A DNA stretch of 64,000 nt from Crambe crambe (GCA_963924555.1 OZ004581.1:868001-932000); one strand, 5' to 3'. Shown: positions 40,287 to 54,981, numbered from the stretch's first letter. Notes: generated from the letters alone by a model not told the origin. Program-made: numbers and translations.

Positions 40287-40650
40287 AATAGCTACAGCAA
40301 AAGCAATAACAGTATCTATTATTATATGCATAATAATAATATAATAAATGTTTTCCAGGTAATGTTGACTTAATGGGTGGTGCATGCATCAGCAGTTAGC
40401 CTTGTTTCCAGGCCTGAATTCCATGCTCCTCTATAAACCTGTATGCATGCTAGCTAGACTTTCTACCTGATGGAAAAGCAATTTGTTTATTGGTGACCAG
40501 TTGCTGCATAGTTGTCTTGAGCTACATAGCTGAGCTGCTAGCTAGCCCTGCCCCCTTTTATTTGCGGTGATGTCATCGCTTATGATCTGAGCAGCGCTGA
40601 CGTCATTAATGCCGCAAAAATAATAGATCAGAACTATAATTATAATAAAA

Positions 40651-42090
40651 CTAAAGTTCATCTCTGTGTTGAAATTCGTCACTGCATTCTTTCCTATTCC
40701 ATTTCATGTACTTCTCAGCAATCTTGCATGCTATGCGGATATTCCGTATGGGAAATTCAGCTATTACAGTGACGACGGCTCTCCAATCTGGATCCTGATT
40801 ATTGAAGTAATCGGTGAGACATTCACGTTTCTTATGAATTGCAGGATCTGTACTGAACTCCAACTTCTGCATGATAGCATTGTCAACATGTAAGGCATTG
40901 CACAGGCTCTTCCAGTCCCCTATGTCTTTTGTGGCCGAGAACAGCTTGTTAATGTCTTCTATCGGGTGGTGCTCATCGTTGTGTGGCTCATGAGGGTTCG
41001 TATTGTGTTCCGGATCTAAATTCATGTCAAGTCCAGCTGAATAAAAAAATCATATGCTTAAATAAAAGGTTCAAATGTAACCATATTAGAACCTGACTTA
41101 TGAGAACTGCCTGCAGCACTGAAATAGTGGTTATTTCACCATAGAAACTGTGGTTATTATAATCCATGTCATGTGTAGCTAGACCAAATTTAGCTAGCTA
41201 TCTAACTTCAAAACCACAATTTTTAAAACCAACATCATGATGGTAATTACCTTCCTTATCTTCCATCTCTTCTCTAAGATCCTTTACCAGCTCATGGTAA
41301 TCTGCATTCACCAAGCAATCAATGAATGTCCTCCACTCTACCGGTTGCTTTCCTCTCCCAATCAACCACTGGTTAAAGACTCCATTCATAATCTCTGTCA
41401 CTGATGGTCCATGTTCCCTCTTTATCGCAGCCAGCTTGCTCCCTCTGTCGTCCTCAAGGATGCAGGTAACAAATAGGTTGTAGTCAACTATCTCCGCTGC
41501 AAGGTCAATGGACTTTCCATCCAGTTTAGGAAAGCGTCTGAGCTCGAATAACACTGGCTTATCATCTGAATTAATGATACAAAGAATGATATTCAGCTAC
41601 CCAGCCACACAGCAAGGAAATAATTAGCTGGTCAGGTATATGGATTCAAAACAGAGCATTTTAAAATTATTACCACAGGGATATTTAGTGATTGTTCTGC
41701 CTGCTTGCTGTCTTATAAAAGGTTCAAATCCATGGGTATAATGGTGTTTTTCATCAAACCCTAAGAGAACAGCTCAAAATTGAAAATGTACACTTACACC
41801 ATAGAGATTAAACGTTAAGGAGGGGGGTGGGTTTAAGGCTGTGATGTTAGCTGTCATGTGTGAATGTCTAGCTGACATGGCAGAGTCAAATCATGACGTT
41901 AAGGGGAGAGTCTAGCCTGCCCCTTTTTAAAAGGTAGACTCACGTAAGCTAGCTACTAACATAATCAACTCACCTAGCTTGATTGCTGACGATATGGATG
42001 CCAGACCTTAAAGAACGAAATTAATACATAAATACTACCCCCGGCGTATGCTAACTTACAAAATAGTGTTAGCCAAACAAGAGTCTTCAT
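40651..42090 (-). CDS. Secretory-type protein with two death-fold domains and C-terminal RDEL, four exons
   Basis: Exons 42090-42060, 42006-41974, 41565-41251 and 41036-40651 join at phase 1 throughout to 765 nt (254 residues). The first two exons give MKTLVWLTLFCLASISSA, a standard signal peptide with a small-residue cleavage site. Exon 3 holds a death-like domain (SKLAAIKREHG, FNQWLIGRGKQPVEWRTFID, HELVKDLREEM). Exon 4 holds a second, clearer death domain (FSATKDIGDWKSLCNAL, CLTDYFNNQDPDWRAVVTVI, ACKIAEKYMKW). The protein ends HRDEL and stop; RDEL is a known variant of the KDEL-type ER retrieval signal. Death domains normally act in the cytosol, so a signal peptide with RDEL is unusual. The related last exon at 57840 also ends RDEL. 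Confidence 0.8.
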
Positions 42091-42182
42091 CTTGACTTCC
42101 GCTATCACCGGTGCACCCCGCCCCCCGGGCCGCCGGGCCGGCTAGACCCTTAGTGAGCATGCGCAGTCTAGTCATAGTGCAC

Positions 42183-43470
42183 AATCAATCAATCAATCAA
42201 TCCATCATAGCAATGTAAAGCCCAAGGGGCATATGCAAAATAAAACGGGGGAAAAGCAAAAAATATCAGGTGACTGAAGGAGGCTACTCAGGTGTAACAT
42301 AAAAAACAAGTGATAAGTCAGGTTCTGGTGATGACAGAGCAGAGAGGATCCTGTCCACATTCATGAGTTGTGATATAGTGTTCAAAGTACGAATTTCCCT
42401 CCAAATCTGACACATCACATCGAGGGCAAGGCTGGGACCACATGAGGGCCTGGTCAGCTCCCTATACAGGTTCTGTAAGGCAGTGGTGCCGGCTGTGCCT
42501 CTATCTAGGGCTGCGTCCCAGAGTTTCATCCAGCTAGATTCCTTAGCAACCGCAGCTGCTATTCTGGTACTCATGTGCTCTCGACAGGATGAGAGTAGCA
42601 GTTCCATGTCTCTGTTAGACACTTCACTCTTCAGCTCTGCTGTAGAACACATCAGTCTTCTTCACCAAACCATCCAAACCCAGACGAGATTCAAGGAACC
42701 GGGACCCCTCTACGATCTGAAGTGGAATTTCACTGGGTGTGTCTCCCATGAGATGAGTGAGAAATAGATGACCAAGGGACTCTTCATTTGTGGATGCACG
42801 TTGGATGAAGAGGAGTTTCCGCTGTAGTACACATGCTGTCATTGAGGGCCACTCCAGAGCAAGTCTAGTAGCCCTGCCAGAGTGATGTCGGGGCAGTTTC
42901 AAGATTCGACGGCCGATCTCAGCTTGGAAAGATTCAAGCTTTTCCAATAGAAATTCAGTCAAGTACCAGTTTTCACTCCCAAATAGCAGGACTGGGACGA
43001 CACAAGTTTCGAAGATGGCTCTACCAGAGAGAGGGTTTAGCTTTCCCTGGAAACCACCCATTGCTCCAAATGCAAAGAAGCTACTCCTTGCCCGTCCAAT
43101 TGCAGAGTCAATTGACTTGTTTGCTGACAGGTCCCAGTATCCTAGGCACTTGGCAGAGGCAACTGGAGAGAGGGGCTGTTCCTTGATTGTGCAAATTGGC
43201 TCAGCAGGAGGACTCTGGGATGAGACCACCACTACTTCGCATTTAGATGCATTCAGGGATAGAGCATTTGTGGCTACAAAACTCCTCCACTCTTCCAATT
43301 TGGGAGTCCAGGGTGTCCCTGCTAGTACATAGTGTCTTAATATCATCTGCATGAGCAAAGCCCCCTGCATATAACCCAGCCACACATGGACCCAGCTAGT
43401 TCTTCTCCAGATGTTGTAGGAGGGGGTCCAGTATGAAAATACTCTTAATTTTAGCGAGCACGAATTCAAT
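42183..43470 (-). mobile_element. 5'-truncated, frameshifted non-LTR retrotransposon
   Basis: Minus-strand frames at 43469-42624 and 42652-42284 give reverse transcriptase C-terminal half: a FAHADDIKTL catalytic box in a shifted frame, KCLGYWDLSANKSID, LFGSENWYLTEFLL, LPRHHSGRATRLALEWPSM. At least two frameshifts are present. The 3' end carries a (TTGA)n tail (42183-42203). Its 3' untranslated part shares the 'caatgtaaagcccaaggggcatatgc' area with the next element, so they are one family. Confidence 0.8.
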
Positions 43471-43839
43471 TATGCACCGTTGGCAAATTGTGTCAACCAA
43501 CCTGAAAACCTCTTATTTATATGGAATACCAACTGCGACAAAAATCAATTTCTAGTCCAATCATCATAATCGAGAACTCGATCATCGATAGAATGCTCGA
43601 CTCGATAATTGATATTTGTGACTGATTAACTAGAATATTGAAATAGATGTTGATAATTATGACTGATCATTGAAATGATTATTGATTGTAACTGATCTCT
43701 ATTATTATTGACTGATCAATGCGATTGATCGATCTTTGAAATCGCAATCTTGCTGATTGTAGATGATCTGACTCAATTCTCGAATGGCTGCTACTCGATA
43801 ATCGACGCGGAGCAACTTACCAAAATTCAAAATTCAAAA

Positions 43840-45165
43840 TTTCATTGTAAAGCCCGCAAGGGATACATACAGAGAGAACATAATATGAAATAACCAGGCT
43901 TATGATGTGACATGATACAATAACTTGCTATAGAGTTGTGTGCAATATTGTTCTAAGTGATAGTGCCTTTTCAAAGGTTTCCTCGCAAGGAGTTGTGAGA
44001 AGGTGCAGCAGGTGCTTGAGTTCGCAGCCGAGGTGAACCTTGGTGATGTGGTCCGCAGGAAGGTTGCTCCTGCCGTACTTGTGCCCGCACACAGGACAGG
44101 CAAAGTCATCTGTGAACACTGGGATGGTGATAACGCGAAGGACTGTGGCAATTGCCCTGGCGCCTCGAATACCTTGCTCCCTGGCCTCATCCCATAGTCT
44201 CATCCAACTAATATCACGGGAGAGAGCAGCAAGGTTCTCACGTGAAGACACTAGGGACCAAATGTAGTCACGATCAGCAGCCTGGAGTTTGCCTTTAACT
44301 GCTCTCAGGGTGAGATGATTTTCAAAATTCTCTTCTTGCTGCAAAATAACTTCTGTCAGATTGGTCTTATAAACCTGCTCCAGGAACTTGCACTGCTGAA
44401 TCACTAGTGGCTCAGAATCTTTCTCCCTCAGACAGTTGAATACCTCCACACTGATGGACACCTTTTTGGGGTGTAGGAGACGCCAGAGGAAACTGATCTT
44501 GCGGTGAAGGATACGAAGTCTCATAGTAGGCCACTGGAGTGCAACTAGTGGGATGAGATTGGAGTGATGTTTTGGAAGGTTTAGGATTTTCTTGCCGAGT
44601 TCACCTTGGAACTGATCCAGCGATGAGATCATTGGCTCTGTTAAAATCCAGTTTTCTGAGCCATACAGACAGACAGGTAAGACACAGACCTCGAATAGTT
44701 CACTGGACGAGAGCGGGTTCTGCTCACCATAAGCTATGCCATTAGCTCGGTGGGCGAAGAAGGCTTGTCGTGCCTTAGCAATGTTGTGATTAATTGACTC
44801 TGTTGGAGAGAGGTCATGTGACCACTTTACACCCAGACAGGTAGAAGAACTCGCAGATGCAATGGTTGTCTCACCTATGGACATAGTACTTGGCTGAGGT
44901 CTACGTATGGAGAACTCTTGAAGCTCCAGTTTATCTTCATTCAGTCGGAGGCCATTATCAACTGTGAACTGCCTTACAATAGAGGCTTGTTGTTCCAAGA
45001 TATCTAAGTTTGGAGCCACGCCTCTCAGATCGTCTGCATGGCCAAGGGAGCCCAGATAGTGACCATGGATCGAGACTCCCAATCCTGTAGATTCTAGCTC
45101 CTCAAGGAGAGAGTCTATCACAAGTAAAAATAATAGCGGAGACAAGACTGACCCCTGCTTCAACC
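43840..45165 (-). mobile_element. 5'-truncated non-LTR retrotransposon with long open frame
   Basis: The 411-codon frame at 45163-43928 begins KQGSVLSPLLFLLVIDSLLE and has the GHADDLRG catalytic box, LGVKWSHDLSPTESINHNI, YGSENWILTEPMI and a terminal zinc-finger-like CPVCGHKYGR...H..H. The reverse transcriptase N-terminus is missing. The frame is undamaged, so the insertion is fairly young. The 3' end is followed by (AATTCAAA)-type repeats at about 43835. Confidence 0.8.
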
Positions 45166-45169
45166 GTTC

Positions 45170-46440
45170 ATAATGCGCATGCGTATATATTCGAATGCGC
45201 GCGCACGCGCGCTCACTATTGCTTTTTTTGTATGCTTGTCGACCATTACCTATTCATTTACAGGTGAGCTCTGTGTCCTAGCAGTAGGTATTGTTTGCTT
45301 CTACATCTAGTTCATGTTTCTTTACTGGTCTTAAGCTTTTACAGCGATTAACATTACATATATATCTTACCTGCACAATCATTTAATAGGCCACCTTCAA
45401 GCAGTATCTAGTCTTTTTAAAAGACTAACTTGTTAATACATGCACACATGCAGGAGCTGATGGTGTGCTTCTTGTCAACTAAGCCGACAGACACTGTTAA
45501 CTCAATGATTTGGAATGTACATACCTATTTATAGATGAACTGTTGTCTCAATACCTCCTGTTCTACATCTTCAACACTTTGGTGCCTATGGCTAGTATAA
45601 TTCTGAAGTGAGAGGATAAAAACAATACTGATGATCTGTATTGCAGTCAGACCAATTTGCTATATATAATTCGGGAAGGAATATATGAGAGTCTGAGAGG
45701 CAATGTTATTATACTCCAGCCCACTGTATTCTGTTCCCAGAATCTCAAGTCTAAGCCTAACTACTCACTCAAGAAGCCTGGGTTGAATCAAAGAGGAGAA
45801 AGCCAATCAATTTAACATAATTATTATTTCAAACTCTCAGTAGCTAGTATCATTATTGTCACCCTTCCTTTAATTTTGTGCATATAAGGCTTATCAATGA
45901 AATCGAATTGAACTGATTAACTGTTCTTTATAGGATTGTAGTTGATAATAACTAAGCTGAGTGCTGCTGTTAAAAAATCCACTCTGTCTCAGCAGCAGCT
46001 GATGGCATGCAACTGAATGAAGTGTGGAAGTGTTGTACCAGCAACTGATATGGCAGGTGTCCAATGTTTGGAGATTTGTAGATATAAACTAGATTATGCT
46101 ATTTTGCATGCAGCACACAAAATAATTCAGCTAGTGGGGCACCATAAGAGAATAAGGCCTATCCTAAAATTATGCTGATTGACAATAAGTAGCAGCATAG
46201 CGGTATATTATAATCACAATATTGTGATAAGAATGGTTATAAACAATACAGGTGCTTAGCTACTATACAGGTGAAGCAATACCAAATAGAAGTCACACTT
46301 ATCTAGCTATAAAAATGTAAACCATCCATAAATTTTCTCTTCAGTGAAGCAATATTATATGCACAGCTTGACTGTAGCTATATTATAAGCAACCTGCAGT
46401 AGGTTTGGGACAGGGATAACTTAGAAATTCATTTCCAGTT
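45170..46440. other. Spacer without a supported gene
   Basis: AT-rich, with TAGCTA strings and no reading frame over 60 codons of note. It starts with a GCGCGC-rich junction beside the LINE end. Confidence 0.5.
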
Positions 46441-46444
46441 GAGT

Positions 46445-48069
<1,625 letters not shown>

Positions 48070-48079
48070 TTATTATTTA

Positions 48080-48470
48080 GCTTGACAATCAGTGAAACCG
48101 TAAGAGAGAGTGACTCGTGGATGACATCCCTTATTATCTCGGATGTTGCTGCTGTGGCTGCAGACCTGGATCTGTGAGTGGATTGAGGAACATGGATTTA
48201 AACTGAATATCAACAAGGTCAAGGTGATGGTTGTGTCAAGATTCAAGAATAACAAACCCCTCTCTCCACAACTCGTGCTGCAGGGTGAATCACTGGAATA
48301 CATTGATCTGCTGTTGGGTGTTACCATCACAAGTCTTTCCTGGAGGACACACATTCTTGAGATGATTACCAAGGCCAAATGTCTCCTTGGCAGGTACTCG
48401 GGGAGGGTGACTGATCCTTCCTCAACTTGACTATACTGCAGCTCCATGTGTCTAGGATCCTCCCCACAAA
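48080..48470 (+). mobile_element. Plus-strand LINE reverse transcriptase fragment
   Basis: The frame 48143-48430 reads WICEWIEEHGFKLNINKVK, VMVVSRFKNN and LLGVTITSLSWRTHILEMI, the region after the RT catalytic box in CR1/Jockey-like elements. It ends in a frameshift; related residues continue in another frame to about 48470. Confidence 0.65.
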
Positions 48471-48599
48471 TTGTATGTCGAGAAACTGGGGAATGTTCAG
48501 TCCTTTGCTACTTGTATAGTGATGAATGATTGATCATGTGATCCAAGCTTCAGTGGTCAAGTCATAGACTTGGGAGTAGACGTTTCTTCCACCTCTGAT

Positions 48600-50292
48600 A
48601 TCTTGCAAGGATGTTCTGTTTCTTGAGCATCACTCCACTCCACTCCACTCTTTGGCACCACAAATCATATTTCCAATATGCTGTTGTGGATGCTTGGAAC
48701 AATGTGTCTAATTCTATTTCTTGGACATGGCTTTTAAGCACAGGTTGAGACCACTAGCTAACTGTCAAGCTGTAATGCAAAAACCATTGGAAGATGGAAG
48801 TTGAATTTAGGAGGACACTAGCTGGACATGCCTTTAAAGTAACAAATCTTAGCTAACTATGACCTAAAAAAATGAAGAAAAAAATCGGCCTTTTTATGGA
48901 ACATTGTGAGTCTGGCACCCATTACCCATTTCCGATTCAAATTCCCCCACTTGCACTACTCCATAAGGAAGCCTATAGCGACAGCAAAGTATGTATATAC
49001 GTGTATGTAGGTATGCATTCCCTTGTACTAGGATGGCAAAGAGGAGAAATGTTCAAGATTGTAGCTAGGCCATATAATTATAACTAGCTATATGAATTAT
49101 AGAAATTAGCTATGAGCTAAAGAAAGTGAATCCAATGCTCATTTTAGGTAACTTCTTGTGCAGTTGTTCATTTTCAACATTGATATTTGTACTAGCTGTA
49201 GTGAGAGTGATATATAGCTGATTTATATCCTTGCTGAGTTTCGGACCCCTCTGAGCTGTACAAACTCTGGAACACAGAAACATAAAAGTTGCCTGTGGCA
49301 CTGCATGCCTATAAGGTAAAATTTATTAGTTATGTAGGAAAGCTAGGACACATGTATAATCTATGGCACAAGATATATAGCTAGCTAATTTAAAATTTAA
49401 TAAATAATTTTGCATGTAGCTAACTACAGAGGAACCTCTCTATAGTGACCACCATTGGGGAATGAAGTTTCAGAGAGGTTTTTTTTCCAAAGTAGCTATT
49501 AGCTAGCTAGCTAGCTAGCTATTTGATTAACTTTAGACACGTGGAGACCCAATTTGTTGAGTGAGTATGGCTTAATTGAGATGAGAGCCTGACCTGGTAG
49601 CATTATTGTTGAATACAAACTTAGCTAGCTAGCTACCACCAAATCTGACTCAAATCACACTGAGCTCTTATCTCATTAGCAGCATCAATTGTGAGGTCAT
49701 AGATGTAAATCTGAACAAAAGTGGACTAGCTACACAAATTTATACTTTTACTGCTGTCTTCTGACTCAGATAGCTTTAACCAAAGTTAGCTTGAATCAAG
49801 TTTCTCATGTGGTAGCTAGCTACACCATATACTAACATCATATACTCTTACTGTAAGAACTGCAGGATCAAACAGTTACTATGTATTAATAAGGAGGTAG
49901 CTATTATGTATTTACCAGGTGTTCTAGAATCTCCAGTGTACAACTCAATAGTGATATACCTATATTTATTGGAACCACTTCATGCTATTTGTCACGTGCA
50001 TTTCCTTCAAGTACACTATAATGTGGTTCACCCTATGGCTTTATATAATTATTGGTTATCTAAATTGTATTAATGTTTACATGATTAAAAGTAGCTATAG
50101 CACCTAGCACTAGAAATAGCTACAATCTATTACGTACAAAAAAATAAGAACAATAACCCCTCCCCAAAAACCGGTACAAAAAAGGTGATGCTTACATTTC
50201 TTTCATGAGTGGAAAAAGAGTATATCACTTGAGAAACCCACTCATGTAGTAAATTCTAGAATAATATTAGCTATTTTATAAGTCTATAGCTA
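48600..50292. other. Gene-poor spacer
   Basis: TAGCTAGC-rich spacer with an AGTGGAACCTCTC-like repeat relic at about 49430-49480. No gene is supported. Confidence 0.5.
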
Positions 50293-50300
50293 GCTATGGA

Positions 50301-50766
50301 TAGGCCTAAGGCTATTATGCCGGCATAATTTTGGGCATAATCGGTACTTCCATTCTGCTGGCATAATGCTGGCATGATGTTGGCATAATAGGTAAAATTT
50401 GAGCATAATCATGAAGACTTCTCTATGTTGAAATGGTGGAAGCAATGCTCCAGAGCTTCCATATTGGGCTGAAGCTTCACAAAAAGTCTTACTAGTTCAG
50501 CCATCTTCAGCTGCCTCTGAACGTGTATTTTCATTGTTAAAAGCTTCATTTAATGAGCAGCAAGACAGTACCCTACAACATTGCTTAGAATCATCCCTTA
50601 TGCTGCAGTACAACTTGAATTGCACATGCACACACTTTCATAATACTCATTCGTCAAAAAAGTTTTGAGCATAATTTTGAGCCTAAATGAGCATAATAGG
50701 TAAAACTTTTGGGAATTGCTCAAAAGCATAATAGGCTTAAAAAAGAGCATAATAGCCTCAGGCCTA
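50301..50766 (+). mobile_element. Non-autonomous hAT-type element with readable transposase end
   Basis: Termini TAGGCCTAAGGCTATTATGC and TAGGCCTGAGGCTATTATGC (inverted) are flanked by the 8 bp direct repeat GCTATGGA (50293-50300 and 50767-50774). Inside (about 50455-50625) the plus strand reads EASQKVLLVQPSSAASERVF, SLLKASFNEQQ and SSLMLQYN, the hAT C-terminal dimerisation region without a frame break. The rest of the transposase is absent. Same family style as 37681-38144. Confidence 0.85.
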
Positions 50767-51413
50767 GCTATGGAATATTCAGAATAATGTTTTTATCAGT
50801 TGCTTGCATGCATTCAAATTCTTTGTCTTCATCAGTTGCTTGCATTCAAATTCTTTTTCCTTTAAAGTGATTTACTTCTTAGCTATTGATGTTTGTAGGC
50901 TGATCTACTGCAGTGGAATCCAAAACTTCATAGTGAACACTTCACTATACTGTCAGAATACCATAGTAATTTTTGGATAGGTATAGACATGAATTGGCAT
51001 GCTGGCATGGCTATATATGTATGTATATAAAATAACTGAAAATGTCACTGAGCTATAATGAATAGCCAAAGTAGCTTATTTAGTTGATGGCAGATATTTA
51101 ATTGGGGGGGGGGGGGGGAGGGGGAGGGGTGGACACCAGGGTTTCAGTTAAGACCATCAGCTATAATGTATCCATGCATGAGACTGTCTTAAAATAAGGG
51201 GGCAATGGCCCCTGTGCCCCTCCCCCCATTCCTATGCTAGCGGAACTTTTGAAAGTAGCTGCTCAAACTGGAGGTATTATTGGCAAAAAGATATCAAGTC
51301 CCTGCATGGGATGAAAAAGAAATGCATGCATGCTAACAATGCTCTTCCTGAGTGCACATTTTACTAAAAAAAAATTTTTTTTTATGAAGAGAAGATTGAG
51401 ATACACAAAATAG

Positions 51414-52037
51414 CTATGAGCTAATATTAATGTGAAACAGAGGAGAGACATAACGTTTGAAGGCAATAAAAAAGGATGATGCACGGGTTCTCCATGATGT
51501 GGTTTTGGAGTAAATACATTGGGAGGAAAGTCTAGTCTTTTCTGGAGGATGTTGTGGAGGCATAACATCTCGAGAAATGATCTGTGTGGGAAGGCCAGCA
51601 ATATCCTTATAGTTACTGCCCCATTGTTTAGTGCATAATTTCAAGGCAAACTTTTGAACTGACTCTAATTGGTGGATATCTTTAGATAGGTAAGGGTCCC
51701 AGACCTGAGCAGCATATTCAAGATGTGGACGGATTTGGGTTTTGTAAATTTCAAGCAGAGAGTCTGGTTCTGACACAGCATAGAATCTTCCATACAGTAC
51801 TCCTAACAGCTTCCTATTTTTAGTACTGATGAAATCTACATGAGGAGACCATGACAGGTCAGATGAATTATATACACCCAAGTATTTGAAGTGTGGGACT
51901 AAGTCCAGGGGCGTACTGTTAATTACAAAGTAGGGGAGTAGACTATGGGAGATTTCCTTTTTCTTGTGATGTGCACATGGGAAATTCATCAACCTGAGAT
52001 TTTCTACCGCTATCAGGAGCATATTAAAACATTTCAA
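51414..52037 (-). mobile_element. LINE reverse transcriptase fragment
   Basis: The minus-strand frame has PHFKYLGVYNSSDLSWSPHV, LLEIYKTQIRPHLEYAAQVW and SKDIHQLESVQKFALKLC, the conserved thumb region of Jockey/CR1-type reverse transcriptases. Upstream and downstream parts are missing. Confidence 0.8.
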
Positions 52038-52039
52038 CT

Positions 52040-53570
52040 AGCTACGATCTTCATTTGACATAAAGATAGCTAGTATGAGCTTGATTGCATGGCTATGAAT
52101 TCTACACAACAGGCCCTTTTGACAGTGACACTGGCTGCATGACTTCTTTGAAGTCACTGTTCAAGTACAATAAGATTAAGAGATTGTCCCACTCGCTTTG
52201 CAACTTGATTTATCAATAGCAATGTACTGTAAATGAAACTGCTGTCGTATCGTCTTCTACCTTGGGTGGGTAAGGGTCGCCGCTACGCCAGACTAGCTAG
52301 CTAGCTAGCTAGCTCTAGCTCTATCTATATGCAACGATCTTTCCCTACCTCCTTGAACTTGAACCTTTATCAAATCTCTAATATCAATAATGTGCCCTTT
52401 CTCTGGAGTTCCGGAAGTGCGCTTGGGGCTGGCTGCGCCAGACTACTGCAATCATAGATAAACGATATCTGCAATTGCCCTATAATATTCATTACGGCGT
52501 CTGGTGATTCACAACTGCTAATAAGGCAGAATTTTCGCCAAGGTATCGTTTTAAGCTAAGTATTGGTGCTAGAGTACCCTGTAGTTTTAGAGACCCCCTG
52601 TCCCCCTAGAATAAGCCTCCCTCCCTCATCCAATTTGAGCAAATGAAGGACAGGTATTAAGTCACATTGGCCTTAGGGATTTGATATAAAAGCTGAGAGG
52701 GCTGGGTTTCCCTATAATATGCCCATATATCTACGGTAGATTTGGTGATGTGCAATATTTGATGGCAAGCAAGCTTTTAACTCCAACTTCTTATTTTGGT
52801 TCCAACCAAGCAGCTATATAGCTACATACATAATGTTTACCAAAAAGCACTTAGCACTTCGATAAACCACCATAAACTGATTGCTATAGAAATCAATCAA
52901 GCTGACACTTAATAATAGGCAGTGGCCAAATTAGCAGTAGACAGGAAGCATAATTAGTTGGAGACATGTACTTCACTATAATTATTTGAAGTCATGTAGC
53001 TAACACTATTACATTCAGCAGAGTGTGTTGGGTTCTAGGTCCTCTGATTGCCAGGAGGTAGCCTATCCCCACAACAGAGTTGCACAGATTGGAAGAGAAG
53101 TAGGACTTAGCCCTTTAAAAACTTCTTTAATCTTAGTACAGACTAATCAAAATGCAAAAATCACAAGTTTTAATAATCACGTGTGATATAACTTAAATGT
53201 CTAATTATAGAGTATGATCTCAGTCCTGTGTCTTGTAATCTATGTCCGTGCTTCTGGGCCTGTTGGAGGGGATTCCAACAAAGTGAACAATTTTGAAAAT
53301 GAAAAACAACAACAAAAACAACAATAACAACAACAACAATAACAAAAAATTAGCCCCGATGATGAGTCAAGGAGATGCTGACATTCGGATTTTCGCAAAT
53401 TCTGAAGTAACAGCTCTCTAGCAAATTCCAGAGGTGTAGCTAAAGCTAGAAGCCAGCAACATGCACATTAAAACCTAACATTATAGCTAGCTACCTAAGT
53501 TAGTAGTTAGCTTGCATCTCTCACGTGAACAAGTCCCTAGCTACTTCTCAGCCCCTATAGAGCCACACTA
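52040..53570. other. Spacer without a supported gene
   Basis: AT-rich, with CAA-type repeats near 53300-53350 and TAGC runs near 52290. No conserved frame. Confidence 0.5.
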
Positions 53571-53574
53571 TATT

Positions 53575-54530
53575 CTTCAACAAGTTAGTCTTTTAGAAGA
53601 CTAGGAATGCCTTGGCACTTCAGCGCAACCTATATTATTCTAAATAATGCACACTGAGTAACATGGCTTATTGTATTATACACAGCTAGTATTCTTGCTG
53701 TTCAAACTGCCGGCAGTTTTGAATGGTTATTCTCACGCATAGCTTGATGGAACTATGTGTACTGGATTGTCTTAGTTCTGAGATTTACCTTCACCATGGC
53801 TCTCTCTTTGGCACTTCAAACGATCACTAGTTCGTGTACACTGCAATCTCTGTTGTTGTTGTTTTTTTTTGGGGGGGGGGGGGGGGGGGGTATACAGGGA
53901 GTGAAGAATTTCCTGTGACACATACTTTGCTGACTTTACAGAATGAAAAGAAAACGATGAAGAATACATTTACACTTTGTAAGTTCAAATATTATACTGG
54001 CAAGTTATGTACCCACTCTCATCCTAAAAATGCTGCTGTCGAAGAGAATATTATCCCCCCATATTTCTCAGTCAGCCCCTGATTTTCCCTGCATCTTTAA
54101 TGTGCAGTCTTTTAAAAGACTAGGAATGCCTTGGTACTTCAGTGCAACCTTTATTATTACATTCTAAATAATGTGCACTGAGCAACATGGCTTATTGTAG
54201 TATTTACACTGAGCTCTAGTACAGCAGATTGCAGTGATCTTGCAACATGAAATCCAGAACAGCAAAACCAAAATTTACATAGCCTCCTTTCAAACGACTC
54301 TGGAGTTGGGCTACTTGAAAGGAGGCTATGTAAATTTTGGTTTTGCAGTTTTGGATTTCCTGTTGCAAGATTACTGCAATCTGCTGTATTCTTGCTGTTC
54401 AATGCTTTCAAACTGCTGTTTCGAATTTCATGCATAGCTTTGAAGTATGTGTACTGGATTCTCTCTTTGTTTGGAAGCCTCAAAAAACGATCATGCACGC
54501 TGCAATCTCTGTTGTTTTTGTTCACTGCTG
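53575..54530. repeat. Tandem duplication of about 0.4 kb units with a fold-back in the second copy
   Basis: AGACTAGGAATGCCTTGG, the GCACTGAG.AACATGGCTTATTGTA phrase, and GTGTACTGGATT...CTGCAATCTCTGTTGTT occur in the same order at about 53590-53870 and 54115-54520. The second copy has gained the inverted repeat at 54221-54387. A G homopolymer follows the first copy. Confidence 0.75.
54221..54387. repeat. Fold-back element with arms of about 70 bp
   Basis: ACAGCAGATTGCAGT...AAAATTTACATAGCCTCC pairs with GGAGGCTATGTAAATTTT...ACTGCAATCTGCTGT. Only a few mismatches separate the arms; the loop is about 20 bp. Confidence 0.9.
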
Positions 54531-54981
54531 TCTTTTAATCAGTTCTCTGTATATCATAATAGGCTTGATCAGCACTCTCTTCATAGTGTACAGTAGAGTT
54601 ACCGCGTAGTGACTGTGAGCCTGAGCCTGAGCCCGAGCCTGAGCCTGTCTGTTTGTCCTTAGTACTGTAGTAGAGCTAATGTCTAGCTAGCTCTAGTACA
54701 TGCTCGATATGCATAATCATGCATCATTGCGCGTGCACGTGAAACGTACTACCATGCATCATGCATAGTCGCCTCCAGCACTGCGCCTTGGTACTTTGGT
54801 GCCGAGGCAACAAGTACTGTATGTCTACTACATGATAGCTAATATCTACATTAACACATTAACCATGCATTAGCTATTACGATTACAAAATTTAGGGTGT
54901 CTGTAATACAAAAAGTATTGTAAATGTACGCTGGCGTGTAGACTGTGTAAGCTATAGAGATAGAAGCACTGAGCATGCGTT

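Noticed and set aside
43015..43332. Plus-strand frame of 105 codons
   Set aside because: Shadow of the minus-strand reverse transcriptase frame.
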